Shown here: positions 1 to 5,330 of the stretch, in pieces
Layout: every line of letters starts with the position of its first letter
How positions within the stretch are numbered: position 1 is the stretch's first letter
Assembly: GCA_002428805.1 (NCBI GenBank)
Contig: DIXX01000034.1
Span: 14,557 to 20,612 of the forward strand
Length of the DNA stretch: 6,056 nt
Source: Cetobacterium sp. UBA6069
GTDB lineage: Bacteria; Fusobacteriota; Fusobacteriia; Fusobacteriales; Fusobacteriaceae
Direction of reading: 5' to 3'
Notes under the pieces: model-generated
What the model saw: the letters and a program-made list of their open reading frames with translations, nothing else
The model's database searches: none
Told to the model about the DNA's origin: nothing
Position numbers and translations under genes: made by a program

Positions 1-1074
1 GCACTTTTCATGGCTATAAAAAATAACTTTGATGGTAAATCTTGGTTAGAATGGCCTCGTGAATATCGTTCTAGAGATAAAAACACTCTAAAAAAAGCTA
101 AAGAAACTTTAAAAGATGAAATTGAATATCATGTTTTTTTACAATATCTTTTCTTTAAAGGGTGGGAAGAGTTAAAAAAATATGCAAATGATAACGATGT
201 AAAAATAATTGGAGATATCCCTATATTCGTAGCTACAGATAGTGCTGACACATGGGAAAATCCTAAGATGTTTGAATTTGATAAAAAATTACAGCCTAAA
301 AAAGTAGCTGGATGTCCTCCTGATGCTTTTAGTAAATATGGACAACTTTGGGGAAATGTTCTTTATAACTGGAAATATATTGAAGAGACTAATTTCGATT
401 GGTGGATTAAAAGAGTTAAAAGTTGTTTTAAACTTTATGATAAAGTTCGAATCGATCACTTTAGAGGTTTTGAATCTTATTGGGCTATTCCAGCAAAGGC
501 TAAAACTGCTCAATATGGTAAGTGGGAAAAAGGACCTGGCATGAAACTTTTTTATGCAATAAAAAAAGCTTTGGGTGACTTAGATATTATCGCAGAAGAT
601 TTAGGATTTTTAACTCCTAAAGTTTATAAGCTTTTAAAAGATTCTGGATACCCAGGAATGAAAATACTGCAATTCGCTTTTGATTCAAGAGAGGAAAGTG
701 ATTATCTTCCTCATAAATATCCTAAGAAAAGTGTGGCTTACACTGGAACCCACGACAATCAAACTGTTGCAGGATGGTATAAAACTACTAATAAAAAAGA
801 TAAAGATTTCTGTGACGAATATCTATCAGACTTTTTATCTTCTAAAATAGATAATAACAACTCTATTAGTTGGAAATTTATAGAAGCTCTATGGAGCTCA
901 AATTCAAATCTTACGATAGCTCCACTACAAGATTTCTTAAATTTAGATGATAGTGCTCGTATGAATACTCCATCTACTCTTGGAGGAAATTGGATTTGGA
1001 GAGTTGATAAAACTCTTTTAACAAAAGATTTAGAAAAAAAATTATCGGTGCTAACGATAAAATATAAACGTTAA
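1..1074 (+). CDS. malQ: 4-alpha-glucanotransferase (amylomaltase, GH77), 5' partial
   Basis: Cytoplasmic disproportionating enzyme that transfers alpha-1,4-glucan segments between maltodextrins, used in maltose/maltodextrin and glycogen use. The reading frame is open from base 1 and the residues before the first ATG (base 10), ALF, fit the family pattern ahead of 'aik', so the gene runs in from upstream; about 357 residues are visible of the ~500 usual for the short MalQ form. Numbering from the ATG at 10, family motifs appear in order: DIPIFVATDSADTW (69-82), RIDHFRGF (147-154) with the nucleophile Asp149, AEDLG (195-199) with the acid/base Glu196, YTGTHDNQT (244-252) with Asp249, and PLQDFLNLDDSARMN (305-319) followed by GNWIWR. 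All three GH77 catalytic acids are present and the C-terminus looks complete, so the enzyme should be active. It ends just before a strong terminator. The ATG at base 10 is internal and is not the start. Confidence 0.95.
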   Translation, partial: ALFMAIKNNFDGKSWLEWPREYRSRDKNTLKKAKETLKDEIEYHVFLQYLFFKGWEELKKYANDNDVKIIGDIPIFVATDSADTWENPKMFEFDKKLQPKKVAGCPPDAFSKYGQLWGNVLYNWKYIEETNFDWWIKRVKSCFKLYDKVRIDHFRGFESYWAIPAKAKTAQYGKWEKGPGMKLFYAIKKALGDLDIIAEDLGFLTPKVYKLLKDSGYPGMKILQFAFDSREESDYLPHKYPKKSVAYTGTHDNQTVAGWYKTTNKKDKDFCDEYLSDFLSSKIDNNNSISWKFIEALWSSNSNLTIAPLQDFLNLDDSARMNTPSTLGGNWIWRVDKTLLTKDLEKKLSVLTIKYKR

Positions 1075-1077
1075 GTT

Positions 1078-1113
1078 AAAAAAGTGAGGCAAACCGTTAA
1101 GCCTCACTTTTTT
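1078..1113. terminator. Bidirectional rho-independent terminator between malQ and the convergent gene
   Basis: A perfect 13-bp inverted repeat (1078-1090 with 1101-1113, arms AAAAAAGTGAGGC / GCCTCACTTTTTT) encloses a 10-nt loop. The GC-rich core GTGAGGC is flanked by A6 on the left and T6 on the right, so an intrinsic terminator forms when read on either strand. The left arm starts 3 nt after the malQ stop. The stop codon of the convergent gene (1104-1106) lies inside the right arm, so the last codons of that gene are part of the hairpin. Confidence 0.92.
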
Positions 1114-1616
1114 AATATTAAGTTTATATGATTCTCAACGTTTTCTATTTCAACTATACTAAAATCTGTAAATCCAATTAAATCTATCAGTTCATTCTCG
1201 GTAAAATAAGTACACCATTTCCCATCTTCAAAACAGTCTTCTTCTCCAACTCTAAATGATAAATAAAGTAATCCCTTCTCAACTAAAACTGAGTATAATC
1301 TATTTAAAACATAGTATATATCTAATCTGTCTAAATTTAAAAGTGTATCCATACCCCAAATACCTATAAATCTTTCTGCATGTTTCAAGCTATTCATTAA
1401 TCTTATCACACTTTCTTTTACAATTCCTTCATATCTTTCATCACTTATATCAAACTTATTTTTCTCTATTTTTAAACACTCTATCTTATGCCCTTTTTCT
1501 ATAAAAAAATCATCTAAAAACTCATCTTCTGGTTTTAAATTTAAAATTTTTCCATGCTTCATTAATTTCTCTTCAAATTTACTTACCTGTTTTAAATTTA
1601 TATTAACTGTACCCAT
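1104..1616 (-). CDS. Degenerate class I SAM-methyltransferase-like protein
   Basis: A 170-residue cytoplasmic protein with no signal peptide or membrane segment. Its second half follows the pattern of a small bacterial SAM-dependent methyltransferase family (TehB/Methyltransf_11-like, typical core FDGIWACASLLH): here FIGIWGMDTLLNL (83-95), then a helix, GLLYLSFRVGEED (115-127), and KWCTYFTENEL (133-143). The first half aligns in layout with motif I and the following strand, GKILNL (22-27) then FFIEKGHKIECLKIEK, but the glycine-rich SAM loop (normally DLGCGxG) reads NLKPEDE. The acidic residue expected after the next strand is Lys49, and the usual LLH histidine is Asn94. Cofactor binding is therefore doubtful although the fold seems kept. 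The frame is intact and the start is well supported: AAAGGAGG at 1623-1630 is 6 nt from the ATG. The gene is convergent with malQ and divergent from fetA. The family call rests on remembered motif patterns, not a search. Confidence 0.72.
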   Translation of the reverse strand: MGTVNINLKQVSKFEEKLMKHGKILNLKPEDEFLDDFFIEKGHKIECLKIEKNKFDISDERYEGIVKESVIRLMNSLKHAERFIGIWGMDTLLNLDRLDIYYVLNRLYSVLVEKGLLYLSFRVGEEDCFEDGKWCTYFTENELIDLIGFTDFSIVEIENVENHINLILKK

Positions 1617-1622
1617 AAGAAA

Positions 1623-1630
1623 CCTCCTTT
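1623..1630 (-). promoter_or_regulatory. Ribosome binding site of the methyltransferase-like gene
   Basis: Read on the minus strand, AAAGGAGG precedes ATG (1616-1614) by 6 nt. This near-perfect Shine-Dalgarno match at ideal spacing fixes the start and argues that the gene is translated and is not a decaying remnant. Confidence 0.85.
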
Positions 1631-1644
1631 TATTTAACTCTCCC

Positions 1645-1679
1645 TATATATTTATACAAAATTTTATTGTTTTTTCCTG
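1645..1679 (-). promoter_or_regulatory. Possible promoter of the methyltransferase-like gene
   Basis: On the minus strand a TATAAA (1656-1651) and an overlapping TATATA (1650-1645) could serve as -10 elements, giving a leader of about 20-30 nt before the ATG. No good -35 is seen at 17 nt: CAGGAA for the first and AAAACA for the second. The site is AT-rich enough that these matches could be chance. It sits back to back with the fetA promoter in the same short gap. Confidence 0.3.
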
Positions 1680-1696
1680 CGCTTATGTGCTAAAAT
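1667..1696 (+). promoter_or_regulatory. fetAB promoter (sigma-70 type, extended -10)
   Basis: TTGTTT (1667-1672) and TAAAAT (1691-1696) are separated by 18 nt, and TG at 1688-1689 one base before the -10 makes an extended -10. Transcription would start near 1702-1704, about 20 nt before the ATG at 1725. This placement means the in-frame ATG at 1701 would lie at or upstream of the transcript start, so it is not used. No recognisable Fur box or other clear operator is seen nearby. Confidence 0.6.
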
Positions 1697-1714
1697 TCCT
1701 ATGAAGTTTTATTT

Positions 1715-1722
1715 AGGAGGAG
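1715..1722 (+). promoter_or_regulatory. Ribosome binding site that sets the fetA start
   Basis: AGGAGG (1715-1720), extended by AG, lies 4 nt before the ATG at 1725. The upstream in-frame ATG at 1701 has no such site and would translate through the Shine-Dalgarno as LGG. The downstream start also gives the usual ABC N-terminus MIKFKNISL. Confidence 0.85.
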
Positions 1723-1724
1723 AT

Positions 1725-2336
1725 ATGATAAAATTTAAAAATATAAGTTTACAGTTCAATGACAAAGTCATTTTAGAAGATTTCAATTTAACCGTTAAAA
1801 AAGGAGAGAAGGTATTAATCTCTGGAAAATCAGGAAAAGGAAAAAGTACCCTTCTTAAACTTTTGCTAGGATTTAATTCTCCAAATTCCGGTGAAATTTT
1901 TTTTGAAGATATAAAATTAACTGAAAAAACTATTGATAACATCAGAAAAAATTTAGGATACATGCCTCAGGCAACACCTTTTCTAAATGATAATGTCGAA
2001 AAAATAATAACTACCATTTTCAACTATAAGCTAAATTCTAAAATAAAATTAGATTATGAAAATATTTTTGAACTTTTTAATCTCTTTAGTCTCGAAAAAA
2101 ATATTTTAAATAAAAATATAAATGAGCTTTCGGGTGGAGAAAAGCAACGTCTTGCTTTTATAATAACAATTCTTCTGGATAGAGAAGTTTGGGTTCTAGA
2201 TGAAATCACATCATCACTAGATCAAGATATGAAAGAAAAAGTGACACAATATATTTTAAATAGTGATAAAACAGTAATTCTAGTTTCTCACGACAATACA
2301 GAATCACTACAAAATTTCAGGAGGGTAATACTTTAA
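1725..2336 (+). CDS. fetA: ABC transporter ATP-binding protein, FetA (YbbL)-like
   Basis: Cytoplasmic ATPase subunit that should power the FetB permease encoded next to it. The 203 residues hold one complete nucleotide-binding domain: Walker A GKSGKGKST (34-42), Q-loop GYMPQ (78-82, Gln82), signature LSGGEKQR (135-142), Walker B VWVLDE (155-160, catalytic Glu160), D-loop SSLD (163-166) and switch His189 in VSHD. All catalytic residues are intact. It is slightly shorter than E. coli FetA (~225 aa). The FetA assignment depends mostly on the partner gene, since the ATPase alone would only be a generic ABC subunit. The start at 1725 is chosen over an in-frame ATG at 1701 because of the Shine-Dalgarno at 1715-1722 and the predicted promoter. 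The stop is 1 nt before the fetB ATG, indicating an operon with probable translational coupling. In E. coli FetAB is associated with iron export and peroxide resistance; the substrate here is inferred. Confidence 0.88.
   Translation: MIKFKNISLQFNDKVILEDFNLTVKKGEKVLISGKSGKGKSTLLKLLLGFNSPNSGEIFFEDIKLTEKTIDNIRKNLGYMPQATPFLNDNVEKIITTIFNYKLNSKIKLDYENIFELFNLFSLEKNILNKNINELSGGEKQRLAFIITILLDREVWVLDEITSSLDQDMKEKVTQYILNSDKTVILVSHDNTESLQNFRRVIL
2319..2325 (+). promoter_or_regulatory. fetB ribosome binding site inside the end of fetA
   Basis: AGGAGGG is encoded by the Arg-Arg-Val codons near the C-terminus of FetA. It lies 12 nt before the fetB ATG, longer than the usual 5-9. The fetA stop and fetB start are arranged TAATATG, so terminating ribosomes could reinitiate directly, which may compensate for the wide spacing. 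No better in-frame start is visible. Confidence 0.7.
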
Positions 2337-2337
2337 T

Positions 2338-3114
2338 ATGGCACAAGATATTTTTCTTCCAAATCTGCTTTATTTTGGATTTTTTTTAATACCTATTTTT
2401 TTTATTATGAACTACTTAGAGATTCATCAAACTTCTAAAGTTATTAAATCTTTAACAAGAATGTTTATACAACTTATGCTTGTTGGAGCATATTTACACT
2501 ATATTTTAGTTTTAAATAACCCTTTGATTAATGTTGCATACCTAATTTTTATGAGTAGTGCCGCTACAATAACTGTTGTTCGAGATGTAAAAATTCATAA
2601 TATAAAATTTTTCTTCTCTACTGCTCTTGCTATAATTACACCACTGGTTTTAAATCTTGCTCTTTTTTCTGTTTTTCTTTTAAAATTAGAGGATAAATTT
2701 AATGCTATGTATCTTATACCTCTTTCTGGAATGATTTTAGGAAATACTGTAAATGGAATGATTGTAACAATAAATGATTTTTTAAAAAGTATGAAAACAA
2801 ATGAAGAAAGTTATCTTCTTTCACTTTCTTTTGGAGCTACAAAGTTTGAAGCACTGAAGCCTTTTATATCTAATGCTGTCACACTAGCATTTAGGCCCTC
2901 TGTTGCAAATATGGGAAATGTTGGATTGGTTTCTCTTCCCGGTATGATGACCGGACAAATTTTGGGAGGATCTCTTCCGATAGTAGCAATTAAATATCAG
3001 ATTGCTATAATGACTGCTCTTTTTGTCTCAAGATTTTTATCATCATTTATGTTAATGATTTTCTGTTCAATTCAATTTTTTAATAGCTATTCTATCTTTA
3101 AAAAGTTAAAGTGA
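2338..3114 (+). CDS. fetB: ABC transporter permease, FetB (YbbM / UPF0014) family
   Basis: Inner-membrane permease of a FetAB-type exporter, 258 residues against 259 for E. coli FetB. Hydrophobic segments appear at about 8-26, 38-59, 64-81, 91-117, 123-147, 190-212 and 220-247, consistent with the roughly seven helices of the family. Hallmarks are the RMFIQLMLVGAYLHYIL stretch (41-57), IPLSGMILGN (127-136), the coupling-helix region LSLSFGATKFEA (161-172) that should contact the ATPase, and the family signature GLVSLPGMMTGQILGG (196-211) followed by AIKYQI (217-222). It is co-transcribed with fetA and followed by a long hairpin containing its own stop codon. Known relatives are E. coli FetB (iron efflux) and the plant STAR2/ALS3 protein (aluminium tolerance); a metal or metal-related substrate is therefore likely but not shown here. 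Confidence 0.92.
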   Translation: MAQDIFLPNLLYFGFFLIPIFFIMNYLEIHQTSKVIKSLTRMFIQLMLVGAYLHYILVLNNPLINVAYLIFMSSAATITVVRDVKIHNIKFFFSTALAIITPLVLNLALFSVFLLKLEDKFNAMYLIPLSGMILGNTVNGMIVTINDFLKSMKTNEESYLLSLSFGATKFEALKPFISNAVTLAFRPSVANMGNVGLVSLPGMMTGQILGGSLPIVAIKYQIAIMTALFVSRFLSSFMLMIFCSIQFFNSYSIFKKLK

Positions 3115-3143
3115 AGAGAGTTTTACTCTCTTCACTTTAACTT
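3103..3143. terminator. Long inverted repeat between convergent fetB and the HD-GYP gene
   Basis: Perfect 18-bp arms (3103-3120 and 3126-3143) enclose a 5-nt loop TTTTA. The core GTGAAGAGAG/CTCTCTTCAC carries the GC pairs, and the outer arm supplies T-rich sequence after the core on both strands (TTTAACTT on plus; TTTAACTTTTT on minus). It should act as a bidirectional terminator, somewhat better for the minus-strand gene, whose stop is at 3152-3150. The fetB stop (3112-3114) is inside the left arm. Confidence 0.85.
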
Positions 3144-3149
3144 AAAATA

Positions 3150-5255
3150 TTAGCTATTACTTTCATTAAATATTTTTTCAAACTCCAAATTATATTTTTC
3201 AAAAACATCTACAACTTTTGGATCAAAGTGTTTTTCACGATCTTTTAATATAATCTCTAGAGCTTCTTTATGACTAAACCCAACTTTATAAACTCTTTTT
3301 TGCCTAAGAGCATCATATACATCTGCTAAAGCCACTATTCTAGCCTCTAAAGGAATCTCTTCATCTTTTAATCCTTCTGGGTAACCTGTACCATTCCATT
3401 TTTCATGATGATGAAGAGCTATATTTTCAGCTATTTTCCCTATCTTCATTCTTGAAATTAAATCATATCCTATTTTTGAATGTTTTTTCATCTCTTCAAA
3501 CTCTTCAAGTGTTAGCTTCCCAGGTTTTTTTAAGATATTATCACTGATTCCTATCTTCCCTAAATCGTGTAAAGAAGCAAATTTAGATATTTCATTTATA
3601 AATTTTTTAGAACAATTCAGCTTTTTAGCTATCAATTCAGAATATAGATTTAATCTTTTAGTATGCTCCCCTGTTTCCGTATCATTTAATTCATTTGCCT
3701 TTTCAAAACTATCAACTAAAGCTTCTAAAATCTGTTTATACTTTTTTGAATTTTTTCTAGACTGAATACATAAACAAGTCAAAACTACTATAAAAAAACT
3801 ACTTATTGTTAATATTAACATCGCTAATTTATAGTCCTTAAAACTTATATTTGGTTTTATAAATACTTTATTTATAACCTCTTTTTCTATAACTGTCTTT
3901 GGAATTATATTATCAAAAAATTTATATAAATTTTCATCATCCATACTAAAACCAAGTCTGTCTTTAAAATCACTCAAATATGCCAATGAAATCTGTTTTT
4001 CTAGAGCGTTAGATTTTATTTTTAAAGAGGTAATCTTATAGTCTCCTAAATAATAATCAATCTCTTTATTTGCTAAATCATTTAATGCATGATCTATATT
4101 TAAGTATTTTATTATTTTATTATTTTTTACAAAACTACTACCTTTTAAAGCCTCTCTAACAGAAATTAATCCAACTTTTTCACTTTTTATATCATAAATC
4201 GAATTTAAAAACTCATTTTTTTTATTTGTAAAAATCGCAGTATCAACATTATAATAAGCTGAAAAATATCTGTCATTGTTTAAATTTTCAGAATCAAAAA
4301 CCTTCAAATCATATATCTCATTTTTGTCATAAGTATACTCTATTGGAATCCCTGTGATTTCAGAAAACTCTTCTAAACGATCTATTATATACCCAGATGT
4401 TAAACTATTATTTTTATAAAAAAATGGATATATATTTTGATCTGGAATTAATACAACTAATTTTGAATAATCTTTTTTTATATCTTCATAATATTTTTTA
4501 TTTTCGAAAAAATTTTTATAGTAATCATTTCTTACTTTTTTCACTATCTGATTTCCTAAATCTCTTTCATAAAAACTATTTAAAATTTTATGAATAACAG
4601 CATTTAAAATATCATCATTTTTTGAAACTGCTATTTTTAAATATTCCGGTGGAATTCTATCAAATGTATGGTGATAATAATTATTAAATGCATCATCAAT
4701 ATCTTTAACAATTAAAACATCAATTTTTTTATCTTCTAAAAATTCGTATCCCTCTTCATATGTACTTACAAATGTATATTGTAGTTCTGGATAATATTTT
4801 TTAAGTAAGTTATACTGGCTAGTATTTGTTATAACTCCCAGTTTTAATTTATCTAATTTTTTTAAATTTAAAAAATTATCCTTATATATACCTATAATAT
4901 TATAATGTATCAGCGAATTTAAAAAATTATAATTTTTTTCTCTAGAAGATGTTTGAGCGACATTAAAAGCAACCTTTATATCTCCATTATTGATACCTTT
5001 TGTAAAACTTTCCTTTGATAAATCAACAAAATTAAACTTCGTCCCTAATTTTTTTTCATATTCATTAAATAACTCTTTATATATTCCTTTTACCTCATTA
5101 TTTTCTTTATAAAAATATATTCGACTGGGATTTATAAAATGTATATCTACTACTGGATTTTCTTTTATCCATTCTTTTTCTAAATCTGAAAGTGTTATTG
5201 AATATGATATCAAATTAAAAAATATAAATACTAAAATGCAATAAGATTTAATCAT
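3150..5255 (-). CDS. Membrane receptor with two SBP_3-like sensor domains and an HD-GYP phosphodiesterase domain
   Basis: Probable transmembrane cyclic-di-GMP phosphodiesterase controlled by an extracytoplasmic ligand, 701 residues. Numbering from the ATG at 5255: signal peptide about 1-20 (hydrophobic CILVFIFFNLISYS); SBP_bac_3-like domain 1 about 23-243, opening with the BvgS/EvgS-type LEKEWIKENP and containing the SSREK motif (103-107); domain 2 about 260-463; one transmembrane helix about 476-497; a short linker; HD-GYP domain about 505-688. The HD-GYP ligands are complete: Glu527 and His531 (ETGEH), His563-Asp564 (HDLGKIG), His592, His616-His617 (HHEKWNGTGYP, GYP at 624-626) and Asp645 (ADVYDAL). 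The Glu-x3-His pair matches HD-GYP enzymes with a trinuclear metal centre. The start at 5255 is preferred to an ATG at 5261, because the AGGAG touches the latter but is 6 nt from the former. No GGDEF partner is in the window. The sensed ligand is unknown; amino-acid-like molecules are typical of SBP_3. Confidence 0.9.
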   Translation of the reverse strand: MIKSYCILVFIFFNLISYSITLSDLEKEWIKENPVVDIHFINPSRIYFYKENNEVKGIYKELFNEYEKKLGTKFNFVDLSKESFTKGINNGDIKVAFNVAQTSSREKNYNFLNSLIHYNIIGIYKDNFLNLKKLDKLKLGVITNTSQYNLLKKYYPELQYTFVSTYEEGYEFLEDKKIDVLIVKDIDDAFNNYYHHTFDRIPPEYLKIAVSKNDDILNAVIHKILNSFYERDLGNQIVKKVRNDYYKNFFENKKYYEDIKKDYSKLVVLIPDQNIYPFFYKNNSLTSGYIIDRLEEFSEITGIPIEYTYDKNEIYDLKVFDSENLNNDRYFSAYYNVDTAIFTNKKNEFLNSIYDIKSEKVGLISVREALKGSSFVKNNKIIKYLNIDHALNDLANKEIDYYLGDYKITSLKIKSNALEKQISLAYLSDFKDRLGFSMDDENLYKFFDNIIPKTVIEKEVINKVFIKPNISFKDYKLAMLILTISSFFIVVLTCLCIQSRKNSKKYKQILEALVDSFEKANELNDTETGEHTKRLNLYSELIAKKLNCSKKFINEISKFASLHDLGKIGISDNILKKPGKLTLEEFEEMKKHSKIGYDLISRMKIGKIAENIALHHHEKWNGTGYPEGLKDEEIPLEARIVALADVYDALRQKRVYKVGFSHKEALEIILKDREKHFDPKVVDVFEKYNLEFEKIFNESNS

Positions 5256-5261
5256 AAACAT

Positions 5262-5266
5262 CTCCT
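5262..5266 (-). promoter_or_regulatory. Ribosome binding site that sets the HD-GYP receptor start
   Basis: AGGAG on the minus strand is directly adjacent (0 nt) to the ATG at 5261-5259 and 6 nt from the next in-frame ATG at 5255-5253. Only the second spacing suits initiation, and it yields the signal peptide start MIKSYCIL. Confidence 0.75.
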
Positions 5267-5299
5267 GTATAAGTTATAAAAAACAAAATCTCTTTGTAC

Positions 5300-5328
5300 A
5301 TAATATCATATTTTTATACAATTGATAA
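5300..5328 (-). promoter_or_regulatory. Promoter of the HD-GYP receptor gene (extended -10)
   Basis: On the minus strand TTATCA (5328-5323) and TATTAT (5305-5300) are spaced by 17 nt, with TG at 5308-5307 one base before the -10. The transcript would begin near 5293, leaving a leader of roughly 38 nt. The -35 begins 3 nt after the thiM stop codon. No terminator is evident between thiM and this promoter, so read-through from thiM is also possible. Confidence 0.5.
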
Positions 5329-5330
5329 GT

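Noticed and set aside
289..544. Open frames of ~74 codons on both strands inside malQ
   Set aside because: They overlap the well-supported malQ catalytic region, show no ribosome binding site or protein motifs, and arise from AT-rich coding sequence read in other frames.
1617..1724. Fur-type iron box upstream of fetAB
   Set aside because: I looked for a 19-bp GATAATGATAATCATTATC-like palindrome because of the iron-exporter annotation and found no convincing match.
1709..1963. 84-codon open frame antisense to fetA
   Set aside because: It is the reverse of the Walker A region; its serine/proline/phenylalanine-rich composition is typical of a shadow frame, and no initiation signal was seen.
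4397..4597. 66-codon plus-strand frame inside the HD-GYP receptor gene
   Set aside because: It is tyrosine/leucine/phenylalanine-rich, antisense to the sensor domains, and has no ribosome binding site.
4865..4930. A 15-base AT-only repeat occurring at 4865-4879 and 4916-4930
   Set aside because: Both copies encode parts of Asn-Phe-Leu-Asn stretches in the receptor, and such matches are expected by chance in A/T-only sequence.
5283..5297. ACAAA/TTTGT inverted repeat followed by a T-run on the minus strand, as a possible thiM terminator
   Set aside because: The stem is only 5 bp with one GC pair, too weak for an intrinsic terminator, and it lies downstream of the predicted promoter of the next gene.
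5262..5330. Possible riboswitch (TPP or c-di-GMP) upstream of the HD-GYP receptor gene
   Set aside because: The gap is 69 nt and the predicted leader about 38 nt, too short for either riboswitch, and no conserved riboswitch motifs were seen.
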